A stretch of 64,000 nt of DNA from Harmothoe impar (taxonomy: Eukaryota; Annelida; Polychaeta; Phyllodocida; Polynoidae), in NCBI GenBank assembly GCA_947462335.1, contig OX381714.1, positions 60,123,800 through 60,187,799 of the forward strand. Reading direction: 5' to 3'. A model generated the notes under the pieces. That model was not told the origin of the DNA and searched no databases. It was given only the letters and a program-made list of their open reading frames with translations. A program made the position numbers and the translations under genes. The stretch's first letter is position 1; each line of letters starts with the position of its first letter. Positions 11,395-20,963 of this stretch are shown piece by piece.

Positions 11395-13470
11395 TTTTTA
11401 TGCCGAAGTGGTGGCGTAGCCACCTGGTGGTGCCGCCAGGCACCACCAGAACGAGGTATATGATGTTTGCACTTTGCCAGAAGTCAGAACGGGCGCCGCC
11501 ATCTTGGATTGTGCGGCCATCTTGGATTAAGGTGTCACAACACAAATTTATGCTATGTGATAACAATAATATAAATCAACCTTTGATAGTTCCTGAGGTT
11601 GATTATAATCATACCTACCCCCCCTAATATGGACCCAAGGAATTCAATGGTTCTATCCGTTTGTTGCTAATACAGCTGGTTGCCTAGCAACCACTATTCT
11701 AATTGTTTATCTGCCTAGCAACACACATTTCCATGGTCCTGAAGTTGATTATAATCATACCTACCCCCCCTAATATGGACCCAAGGAATTCAATGGCTCT
11801 ATCCGTTTGTTGCTTATACAGCTGGTTGCCTAGCAACAGCTATTCTAATTGTTTATCTGCCTAGCAACACACATTTCCATAGTCCTGAAGTTGATTATAA
11901 TCATACCTACCCCCCCTAATATGGACCCAAGGAATTCAATGGTTCTATCTGTTTGTTGCTAATACAGCTGGTTGCCTAGCAACAGCTATTCTAATTGTTT
12001 ATCTGCCTAGCAACACACATTTCCATGGTCCTGAAGTTGATTATAATCATACATACCCCCCCTAATATAGACCCAAGGAATTCAATGGTTCTATCCGTTT
12101 GTTGCTAATACAGCTGGTTGCCTAGCAACGGCTATTCTAATTGTTTATCTGCCTAGCAACACACATTTCCATGGTCCTGAGGTTGATTATAATCATACCT
12201 ACCCCCCCTAATATGGACCCAAGGAATTCAATGGTTCTTTCTGTTTGTTGCTTATACAGCTGGTTGCCTAGCAACGGCTATTCTAATTGTTTATCTGCCT
12301 AGCAACACACATTTCCATGGTCCTAAGGTTGATTATAATCATACCTACCCCCCCTAATATGGACACAAGGAATTCAATGGTTCTATCCGTTTGTTGCTAA
12401 TACAGCTGGTTGCCTAGCAACGGCTATTCTAATTGTTTATCTGCCTAGCAACACACATTTCCATGGTCCTAAAGTTGATTATAATCACACCTACCCCCCC
12501 TAATATGGACCCAAGGAATTCAATGGTTCTATCTGTTTGTTGCTAATACAGCTGGTTGCCTAGCAACAGCTATTCTAATTGTTTATCTGCCTAGCAACAC
12601 ACATTTCCATGGTCCTAAGGTTGATTATAATCAAACCTATCCCCCTAATATGGACCCAAGGAATTAACACCTACCCCCCCTAATATGGACCCAAGGAATT
12701 CAATGGTTCTATCAGTGTGTTGCTAATACAGCTTCTTGCCTAGCAACGGCTATTCTAATTGTTTATCTGCCTAGCAACACACATTTCCATGGTCCTAAGG
12801 TTGATTATAATCATACCTACCCCCCCTAATATGGACCCAAGGAATTCAATGGTTCTATCCGTTTGTTGCTAATACAGCTGGTTGCCTAGCAACGGCTACT
12901 CTAATTGTTTATCTGCCTAGCAACACACATTTCCATGGTCCTGAAGTTGATTATAATCACACCTCTCCCCCCCTAATATGGACCCAAGGAATTCAATGGT
13001 TCTATCTGTTTGTTGCTAATACAGCTGGTTGCCTAGCAACAGCTATTCTAATTGTTTATCTGCCTAGCAACACACATTTCCATGGTCCTGAAGTTGATTA
13101 TAATCACACCTACCCCCCCTAATATGGACCCAAGGAATTCAATGGTTCTTTCTGTTCGTTGCTAATACAGCTGGTTGCCTAGCAACATCTATTTTAATTG
13201 TTTATCTGCCTAGCAACACACATTTTCTTACCCCCTAACATGGACCCAAGGAATATGGACTCATAGGAAATGCCATATTTGAAGTAATATCATCCTTCCC
13301 CCTTGATAACCCCTTCCCGGCCCTGCGTTTTTTGTGTCTTGAATGGGTTCCCTTCAAACATACCAACCATGTCGACATTATGTTTCTTCGAATGCAAGAA
13401 TTGCGGTTGTTGCCGCGTATAAAAATGCCTGAGGCATTTTTTTACGCGGAAACAACCGCAATTCTTGTTA
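11395..13470 (-). repeat. right arm of 4.26-kb inverted repeat
   Basis: Reverse complement of 9211-11286 with only scattered differences. Private marks are mirrored at the expected place: the truncated unit (10014 with 12667), the CTTGTGTCC variant (10310 with 12370) and the CAGGACTATGG variant (10797 with 11884). The arms are therefore copies of one another and not independent arrays. Its outer hairpin is 13395-13467. Confidence 0.93.
11586..13141 (-). repeat. satellite core of right arm, 146-bp unit
   Basis: Mirror image of 9541-11095, including the shortened unit near 12667. Confidence 0.9.
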
Positions 13471-14160
13471 CAGTTTATATGATGAGACACCCACTGGGGT
13501 TTGATGAAACCCAACAATCATACTCATTACACCAGGGGATAAAACTGCTGACTGTGTGAGACGTTAACTCTTTAAAGTCAGCATAATGCCGCATCATGGT
13601 CATTTGTCGTCATAATGCATCAATGCAGGGCTGGAGAGTAACTCATCAGTGCTGCATTGGTGCATCATCTCGACGCTTTGGAGTGAATCAACCTCCATTT
13701 TGGATCGGCATGATGCATGAATGCAGCACTGGCAGCGTTCACGCATCACAACGACAAAGGGCATAATGTGTTCAAAGGACTTTGCGCCCATTAAAAGGGT
13801 GAGCAGTAATGTTGATGAGAACCTAGCTACACGAGACTCTGCTTACAAAGTTGATACCCTTTATAATCCTTAAAGGATGGCATGATGCATTCATGTATCA
13901 TGCCATGGTCGTGATGATGCCTGAATGCAGCCAGAGCTGCATTCAGGCATCATGCCAACTCTGTAGGCTCGGTATAGTGCACCAATGCAGCACTGGCGAG
14001 TTCCTCACCGTGGCTGCATTGGTGCATCATGGCAACAAAAGTCATCTTTTGGCGACATCCGTACTTAAAGGGTTAAAGAGTGAATAGTAATGTGATGAGA
14101 ACTTAGCTACAAGAGTGTCCCCTTACCAAGCTGATACCCTTTATAATAACGAGAGAGGCC
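13471..14160 (+). repeat. continuation of composite tandem array with two MITE copies
   Basis: Resumes with ACAGTTTATATGATGAGACA, matching 8771-8800. MITE-derived palindromes lie at 13570-13800 and 13868-14070. The flanking phrase GATGAGAAC, CTAGCTACA and GATACCCTTTATAAT occurs twice (13815-13869 and 14095-14152), so this is again a tandem duplication. Confidence 0.7.
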
Positions 14161-14535
14161 TCAGACCCGTAATCCACCCACCCCAGTCATTACCATAGAG
14201 GCAGTAGCAGTGATACCCCTGTAGGCTCTGTGGTAATAGGGGTAGAAGGTTTAGATAGCTACAATGTGGTATTGATAATAACACTGTGGGGTATCTATCA
14301 GTGTGGTGTGATACAGTGTGGCTGATGGGCGGGCTGGGAGTGCTGTACTATAATTAGTTATACCTGATAGCCCTATGTCAGCATGTTTATTACAACAGGA
14401 CAGAGACCTAATATGGATTTTCTGTCGCCAAAAGTTTTCTAGCAGTTAAGGCCTAGTGAGTGTACCTACATGTATCATTTATTTCTCTCCCTCATTTTTC
14501 CTGTGTGTATCTCAGGACATTTATGGGCTGCTCAG
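14161..14535. other. non-coding, nothing recognised
   Basis: No gene or clear repeat before the 32-bp minisatellite begins. Confidence 0.5.
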
Positions 14536-15171
14536 GCTGTTGTTAAGGCACTGGGGGGCCCTTACAGGGTGTTGTTAAGGCACTAGGGGGCCCTAACAGG
14601 GTCTTGTTAAGGTACTAGGGGGCCCTTACAGGGTCTTGTTAAGGCACTAGGGGGCCCTAACAGGGTGTTGTTAAGGCACTAGGGGGCCCTTACAGTGTGT
14701 TGTTAAGGCACTAGGGGGCCCTTACAGGGTGTTGTTAAGGCACTAGGGGGGCCCTTACAGGGTGTTGTTAAGGCACTAGGGGGCCCTAACAGGGTCTTGT
14801 TAAGGTACTAGGGGGCCCTTACAGGGTGTTGTTAAGGCACTAGGGGGCCCTAACAGGGTCTTGTTAAGGCACTAGGGGGCCTAACAGGCTGTTGTTGAGG
14901 CACTAGGGGGCCCTTACAGTGTGTTGTTAAGGCACTAGGGGGCCCTTACATGGTGTTGTTGAGGCACTAGGGGGCCCTTACATGGTGTTGTTGAGGCACT
15001 AGGGGGCCCTTACATGGTGTTGTTGAGGCACTAGGGGGCCCTTACAGGGTGTTGTTGAGGCACTAGGGGGCCCTTACAGGGTGTTGTTAAGGCACTAGGG
15101 GGCCCTTACACGGTGTTGTTGAGGCACTAGGGGGCCCTTACAACTGTGTGAGCCCGTCAGGGTGTTGTTAA
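14536..15171 (+). repeat. minisatellite, 32-bp unit, first block
   Basis: About 20 copies of GTTGTTAAGGCACTAGGGGG followed by CCCTTACAGGGT, period 32 bp. Units carry ordered variants (TTAAGG/TTGAGG, GGGT/TGGT/GTGT), so higher-order copies can be traced. It is interrupted at 15172 by a transposon. Confidence 0.93.
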
Positions 15172-16545
15172 AAGAAAAGACAGGCATAGCCAAAACTCTA
15201 GTTCTATCGATTCATTGTATATCAATAAACTTCAAACTGAGCTTTATTCCTTAGTTCGCTTATTCATATTCTTACAAAACTATCTTAAAACTATAAAATT
15301 TAACCCAATCCATCCACCAAGGGGGCTGCCATTTTGTAACGAGATTTGGCGATAAATGACGTGAAAATGACGTAGGAAAGGACCAGCTGCGGTTGACCTA
15401 CTGAGGCAGGCTAGTCTAGCATGGCAGGTACTCTGCCCTCTAGGGCATACTCGCCAAATAGGGCCACATGCCGGGCTGTAAGTAAAAGACGGAACCTGAA
15501 GCTAGCAACTGGAATGAACCCAGATGTGGTCCTAAACAGCGAGTATAATATATAACACTGTGGGTAATTCATATAGGAAATAAAATTAATTCATATAGCT
15601 AGGGCATATAGGCTTGCGGCCCAACCTTGTATTATAGGGCTAAACCCAATAAATATGGGTTATTTATAGAAAACTAATAAAAAATATAGCAAATAAACCA
15701 AAATTATAGGTAGGGCGTACTGGCCATTTTGTATAGGCCTGAGGCGCTGGTTACCACAGCAACCCCCCATCTGCGGCCCTAGAACCCTGACAGTGTAAGC
15801 TTGCCCACTCTTTGAACAATTGTCGATTGTTAACAGGGAACTTAGTCTAGGGGTGTGCAAGGCATCGTTATTATTGTATAAACCTTTGGAGAGCAGCCCG
15901 GGAGAGCAGCCCATGGCTTTACTTTAGACTTGCATGTATAAAGGTACCCTCCTAGACTGATGGAGGAAGATCAACAGAATCTGATGATTGTACCTTTCCT
16001 TAGGCCTAATAAAAATATTTGAACTTGAACTTGAACGGCATGGCGCTATTTATGTGAACGAGACCAAAAGCCCGGCCCAAAAGCATGTTCATTTCAACCT
16101 GCTTTGGCTGATTTGCGACATCAACAAGTTGGTCACGCCTGAGCAGGGCCAGGCTGATTGCTTGACCCTGCAGTGCAGCGCCATCTGCTATGTATACGTT
16201 CCTCTTTTACCTTTCCCTGGGGATATTGAATAGGCAATTATGATGCATGGCTTGTAGGTGTACGCAACGTGTAACAGGTCTGCCGCCTGATGGACCATGT
16301 CTGAACTATTCACCTGCAGTATACAGGTGCTGCCTTCTGGTATTATCAGCTTTGAACAGCAGGACGTTCTCTTGTGACATCAGTGGCCCAGAAATGGCAG
16401 CCCCCACTCAGGAGCAACAGTTGCATGTTCTTTTCAATGTAACTGCTGTAATGTACAACTTTTGGATGAATGACACTCATAGATGTGTAAAAGGATAATA
16501 GCTGCTTTGAAACAAACTTGGTTGGAAATACGATACTCTTTTCTT
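15172..16545. mobile_element. non-autonomous TTAA-target element, 1,374 bp, piggyBac-like
   Basis: It is flanked by TTAA on both sides (15168-15171 and 16546-16549), created inside a GTTGTTAAGGCAC minisatellite unit that contains TTAA. Its ends are a 9-bp inverted repeat, AAGAAAAGA and TCTTTTCTT. No transposase reading frame is present. It carries near 15985-16035 a possible retroposon tail, AATAAAAATATTTGAAC followed by TTGAAC repeats. TTAA duplication is characteristic of piggyBac-type transposition; the short ends make the assignment provisional. Confidence 0.8.
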
Positions 16546-16549
16546 TTAA

Positions 16550-16904
16550 GGCACTAGGGGGCCCTAACAGGGTCTTGTTAAGGTACTAGGGGGCCCTTAC
16601 AGGGTCTTGTTAAGGCACTAGGGGGCCCTAACAGGGTGTTGTTAAGGCACTAGGGGGCCTAACAGGCTGTTGTTGAGGCACTAGGGGGCCCTTACAGTGT
16701 GTTGTTAAGGCACTAGGGGGCCCTTACATGGTGTTGTTGAGGCACTAGGGGGCCCTTACATGGTGTTGTTGAGGCACTAGGGGGCCCTTACAGGGTGTTG
16801 TTAAGGCACTAGGGGGCCCTTACATGGTGTTGTTGAGGCACTAGGGGGCCCTTACAACTGTGTGAGCCCGTCAGGGTGTTGTTAAGGCACTAGGGAGCCC
16901 TAAC
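16550..16904 (+). repeat. minisatellite, 32-bp unit, second block
   Basis: Same unit as the first block. The segment ACTGTGTGAGCCCGTCAGGG occurs both at about 15141 and at about 16857, showing that the array was duplicated in segments. Confidence 0.9.
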
Positions 16905-16909
16905 AGGGT

Positions 16910-17188
16910 CTAGGCTCGCACTAGGGTCCGTTTTTCTTTCGCCAGATTGGCGAAAAACGGCCGTTTTTCTTTCGCCAATTCCCAAGAGAATTCGCCAGAT
17001 ATTTGGAGATATATGTATAGTGAAGAATTGAGTCAAGATAGGTGGAGTTTATGTGGCCCTAAATATTGTAAATTTTCGCCAGCTATGAAATTTCTGACGA
17101 AAATTAGGTGCATTTTTCACATAAATTTTCGCCACATTCAATTTATTTTCGCCCCTGACGAATTGGCGAATGGCTAGCGCCAGCCTAG
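16910..17188. mobile_element. 279-bp MITE in the minisatellite, 5-bp target duplication
   Basis: AGGGT occurs on both sides (16905-16909 and 17189-17193). The ends are CTAGGCTCGCACTAG and CTAGCGCCAGCCTAG, inverted at 13 of 15 positions. The interior repeats TTTTCGCC/GGCGAAAA motifs (TTCGCCAGATTGGCGAA and others). Its plus-strand reading frame is incidental. Confidence 0.85.
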
Positions 17189-17193
17189 AGGGT

Positions 17194-17640
17194 GTTGTTA
17201 AGGCACTAGGGGGCCCTTACAGTGTGTTGTTAAGGCACTAGGGGGGCCTTACATGGTGTTGTTAGGGCACTAGGGGGCCCTTACAGGGTGTTGTTAAGGC
17301 ACTAGGGGCCCTTACAGAGTGTTGTTAAGGCACTAGGGGCCCTTACAGGGGGTTGTTAAGGCACTAGGGGGCCCTTACAGGGTGTTGTTAAGGTACTAGG
17401 GGGCCTTACAGGGTGTTGTTAAGGTACTAGGGGGCCTTACAGGATGTTGTTAAGGCACTAGGGGGCCCTTATAGGGTGTTGTTAAGGCACTAGGGGGCCC
17501 TTACAGGGTGTTGTTAAGGCACTAGGGGGCCTTACAGGGTGTTGTTAAGGTACTAGGGGGCCTTACAGTGTGTTGTTAAGGTACTAGGGGACCTTACCGC
17601 TATGTGATCTGCTCAGGGTGCTGCCCTTACAGGGTTAGTA
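17194..17640 (+). repeat. minisatellite, 32-bp unit, third block
   Basis: Continues the same unit with more length variants (GGGGCC, GGGGGCC), then decays after 17600. Confidence 0.9.
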
Positions 17641-18118
17641 AGGCTACAGGACCCTGCTGGTAAGTAGTAATGGTTGCTGAGTGAATAAACCCGGTACCCA
17701 GCACTGTCCCAATAGGATAAGTGCCACAGCTGATGAAATGAACCTCACCCAGCCGCCGTGCTATAGCATGTACATGGGCTCTGGGTGAACCCATATTGCC
17801 CGATGTTATCATACACTCTATAGATAAGTCATGAATTAATACGTTTACCGTACCATTGCGATAAACCGCTGGGGCGCTCTTTAACTCGACAGGGCGCTCA
17901 CCCTGTCGCTTATACAAACAGGTGCTTAGTCAAGGCCATGTTTTTAGTGCTTTAGAAACATTATCTATAATCCTCTATACTCATGGCGCTTACTCAATAC
18001 CGGCGCTCTTTCAAAACCAGGCGCTTTATCGCGACGGTTAACATTCTGCAAATATGGAAGGATTTCCTACTATTTTTGCTACTATTCAGATCCACTGAAA
18101 ACCTGTATTTAGTAGTAC
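17641..18118. other. non-coding; dispersed repeat shared with 42.1 kb
   Basis: From 17845 to 17935 the order TACCGTACC, GCGAT, GGGGCGCTCTT, CAGGGCGCT, GCTTATACAA, ACAGG and TCAAGG is shared with 42145-42235. No gene is seen. GTAC at 18115-18118 is the left target duplication of the retrotransposon. Confidence 0.6.
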
Positions 18119-18665
18119 TGTAACGGGTTGACTATAAAGTCTAACTGTTATTGTTGTATATCTATTGTATGTTGTATGATGTAAGACAACACGGTTCTAT
18201 TGTGTTTAATAACTGTTTTATTCATCTAACTAGTGTCGTCGGTTCGTTACATATACCGACTCCTCTAGTTCGGTTATCTATACGGTAGTGTACCGGTACC
18301 ACCTTCGGTTACCGTCGGTAGTTGTTACATAATCATTTTTACATAACTAAACCTAACAGGTGGCGCTGCTAGTACGGTCACGTGGCTACGCAGCGCTGTA
18401 TATAAGACGGCTGCTTCCCCATTGGAAGCCAGTCAGGTTTGGGACTGTCGTGACATGACCACCCTGTGCTCACGGGCTTAACTCTATGCTATAGGGTTGC
18501 CCACTGTATTATATATCTGTTCTGATCTCGTATATCCGCTGGTTATACTTGTACTATAATACCCAAGAGTTACCTTTACAATAAAGTCGCCGTATATTAA
18601 AGTCTAATTTACCTTGTCTGGTTTTTGTACTCAAGTGTTACATACGTAGTAAGAGACCAACTACA
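18119..18665 (+). repeat. 5' LTR, 547 bp
   Basis: Begins TGTAACGGGTTGAC and ends CAACTACA (TG...CA). U3 holds ACCTTCGGT and ACCGTCGGT at 18301-18319 and CAGGTGGCGCT at 18357-18367. A TATA box, TATATAAG, lies at 18399-18406, with an initiator-like TCAGGTT near 18433. A poly(A) signal AATAAA is at 18580-18585. It is identical by eye to the 3' LTR at an offset of 11,009. Confidence 0.96.
18399..18406 (+). promoter_or_regulatory. LTR TATA box
   Basis: TATATAAG in the LTR, about 30 bp upstream of TCAGGTT. It is the expected start of the genomic transcript. Confidence 0.75.
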
Positions 18666-18666
18666 T

Positions 18667-18680
18667 TGGTGCCGTGACCA
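18667..18680 (+). other. primer-binding site
   Basis: TGGTGCCGTGACCA starts one base after the LTR end. TGG matches the CCA end of a tRNA, as expected for minus-strand priming. I do not assign the tRNA species. Confidence 0.8.
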
Positions 18681-18726
18681 CTTGACGAACCGACCATTGA
18701 TAGGGTATTAAATAGACTTACAGTAT

Positions 18727-20880
18727 ATGGATTACCTATACGATTTTGTCAGCTCGTTCAGCGGCAGGACTAAAACCCCTGCTGAGGAACGTGAAGAAGC
18801 CGTACAGAATGTACGCTTCTTCACAGGCAAATCTAATAGGCGGGAGAGCCGGGCAGCCTTGGAGGTGCCCGGTGACGACCTCTCCCAAGAAGCAATAGGT
18901 GATCCTATTGTGGAAGCCTTTACCAAAGGAGAGGATGGGGAGCAATCTCCAATCCCGGGACCCTTTGATATAAGCTCCAGGAGATCGTTGGACTCCCTTT
19001 CCACGAATCTTTTCTGTCCTGAGGGTCAGAAAATACCGGGTAGAGAGCCTAAAACTCTCGGCCCAGCTGCCTTCGGTTCTACACCGACGGTAGCAGATCC
19101 TTCATTGGATCCAGACACGTCGGTTTTCACTGATGGTGCCACTCCTACACCGAACGGTATGGGGGGTGGCGGGCTGTCAAAGAAAACTAACGCGGCAACA
19201 GAAGCTCCTGGGAAGGGGTACCCGCCAGCAGTAGATGAGCCATCCAGTTTACCACTGGATGGGGACCTACTGGCTGCCATGGGGATCCCCACCAAGAAAA
19301 CTGAGTTGCATGAGCTCGCTGAAGCCCGGAGGGAACTTGCTTCCATCAATCAAACTAGGAAGTTATTCCTAAGGGAGGTTGATGAGAAGAAAAAGTTCCT
19401 ACTGGAACTCCAGAATGAGATGGCTTCCCACAAGGTGGAGGTTGACAAACTTTTGCACCAGAGGGTGTCCGGCGAATGTGAGGTTGCAAGCTTAACTTCC
19501 TTGGGAAAGGATTTGAGCACGCAGCTCCACTTAGCCAGACAGGACCTCGCAAGCTTAAGGCAAGTCAATCAGGACCTGAAGACGAAGTCGGAGAAAGTAC
19601 CACCACCTTCCACGGTGGTACCTCCAGTCATACCCATACCCAGTGTATACACGACAGTGACACCTTCAAGTGTCCCGCCGCTAGTACACACCACGGTAAC
19701 AGGTATGACACCTCAGATGGGGGCTAGCTATCTACAGACTCCGGTCTGTGGTGGCGCCTTTGGAGGCACGGCAACACCTCCAGGGTACACCCACCCATCT
19801 ACTGGTTCAACGATGTTGAACCAGCAGCAGACCATGGTCTCAGTTCCAGTACCGAAACCCAGAGCTAGACAAGGCTTAACGCCTGTCCAGCGGGCTAAGT
19901 ACGACCGGAACCCGGCTATTGAGAAGCTGGGGACAGACATCGTCCCGCGGGACATCGATGAACTGGATGAACGGTATGCTCCTTTCAACTTTGGGGACAT
20001 CAAACATCCTGATGCAGCCCGTCAAAAGGCCATCGATATTCCGCCTTTCACAGGGTCGCCACCCTGGAGAAAGTACAAAGTTCGGTTCAAGGCTATTGTG
20101 GAGAGCAATCGCTGGAACAATCAGCAAGCGCTGGTTGCTCTGAAGCAAGCACTCTGCAACGGGCCAGGTGAACCAGCCCTTTTGGCGTTCGAGAGAGTGA
20201 AGATCAAGACATTGAGCTCACTTGAAGAAACAGCTGAATGGGCGATTGGGAAGATTGGTGAGCATGACCCAAGGACTCAGCTGCTCAAACGTGTCCAACG
20301 CAAGGACGAGCATCTGAGATCCTACGGATTTGCTCTACAAGAACTGATATCCGAGTGTTATCAGGGATGTAGACCTGACACCCCCACTGTCATCCAGGAG
20401 TTGACCTCCAGGTTTGTCAATGGAGTCAGAGACACCAATCTCCAGGCATATCTGCGGGAGAAATGGCAGCCGGACTTATCTCTAGCTGACCTTTTTGACC
20501 ATGCAGATGTGTATGACACCAAACAGGCTGTTTTTCCTAGTGGGGGAGTGTCGGCAGCTCCATCTGTAGCCCCGAAAGGAGCTCAGGTGGTAGAGGCCGC
20601 CACAAAACCACCTAAGAAAAAACAGCCCGCCTCTGAGGAGGTGGCGGCAGTAATGCCTGACAGGGACATGGAGAAGATGATTGAGGGTTTGTTGCGGAAG
20701 CACTTGGAAAAGAGCTCTGCGTCCACTTCTGATTCTGGATCTGGAAAGAGAAGGAAAAAGAAGAAAAAGGACACGAAACCTCAGCCATGTAGACGCTGTC
20801 AGAAGATGGGTCATTGGGCTAGCGAATGCAAAGCCCCTGCACCCATCGCTGCTAAAACCGAAAAGGAGACGGAAAACTGA
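18727..20880 (+). CDS. gag: Gag polyprotein of the retrotransposon
   Basis: 717 residues; the structural protein that forms the intracellular particle and binds genomic RNA. Residues 190-290 are a strongly charged, leucine-rich helical region (probable coiled coil). Residues 290-380 are rich in Pro, Thr and Val. Residues about 435-595 look like a capsid-type Gag domain (aromatic- and basic-rich helices, such as WRKYKVRFKAIVE). A basic tract (KRRKKKKK, 674-681) precedes one CCHC zinc knuckle, C688-x2-C691-x4-H696-x4-C701. The ATG lies only 46 nt past the primer site and is the first in frame. The length is greater than typical Gypsy Gag because of the coiled-coil N-terminal part. The frame overlaps the upstream extension of pol by about 25 nt. 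Confidence 0.93.
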   Translation: MDYLYDFVSSFSGRTKTPAEEREEAVQNVRFFTGKSNRRESRAALEVPGDDLSQEAIGDPIVEAFTKGEDGEQSPIPGPFDISSRRSLDSLSTNLFCPEGQKIPGREPKTLGPAAFGSTPTVADPSLDPDTSVFTDGATPTPNGMGGGGLSKKTNAATEAPGKGYPPAVDEPSSLPLDGDLLAAMGIPTKKTELHELAEARRELASINQTRKLFLREVDEKKKFLLELQNEMASHKVEVDKLLHQRVSGECEVASLTSLGKDLSTQLHLARQDLASLRQVNQDLKTKSEKVPPPSTVVPPVIPIPSVYTTVTPSSVPPLVHTTVTGMTPQMGASYLQTPVCGGAFGGTATPPGYTHPSTGSTMLNQQQTMVSVPVPKPRARQGLTPVQRAKYDRNPAIEKLGTDIVPRDIDELDERYAPFNFGDIKHPDAARQKAIDIPPFTGSPPWRKYKVRFKAIVESNRWNNQQALVALKQALCNGPGEPALLAFERVKIKTLSSLEETAEWAIGKIGEHDPRTQLLKRVQRKDEHLRSYGFALQELISECYQGCRPDTPTVIQELTSRFVNGVRDTNLQAYLREKWQPDLSLADLFDHADVYDTKQAVFPSGGVSAAPSVAPKGAQVVEAATKPPKKKQPASEEVAAVMPDRDMEKMIEGLLRKHLEKSSASTSDSGSGKRRKKKKKDTKPQPCRRCQKMGHWASECKAPAPIAAKTEKETEN
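20856..20880 (+). promoter_or_regulatory. gag-pol overlap, candidate -1 frameshift window
   Basis: The pol frame is open from 20856, after a TAA at 20853, while gag stops at 20880. Pol lies in the -1 frame relative to gag. A-rich slip candidates are GAAAAG (20860-20865) and GGAAAAC (20871-20877), the latter just before the gag stop. Neither is a perfect X-XXY-YYZ heptamer, so the site is inferred. Reinitiation at the pol ATG (20964) is the alternative. Confidence 0.5.
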
Positions 20881-20963
20881 ATGGGGCCCATCCTCTTGGC
20901 AAGGATGGCGCCCCCACAGTTAGCCATGCCTGTAAGGGATTAGTAGACGGTGTTAACTCTTCC

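Noticed and set aside
18732..20814. Several minus-strand frames opposite gag
   Set aside because: Shadows of the gag frame with no recognisable domains; gag itself has clear motifs.
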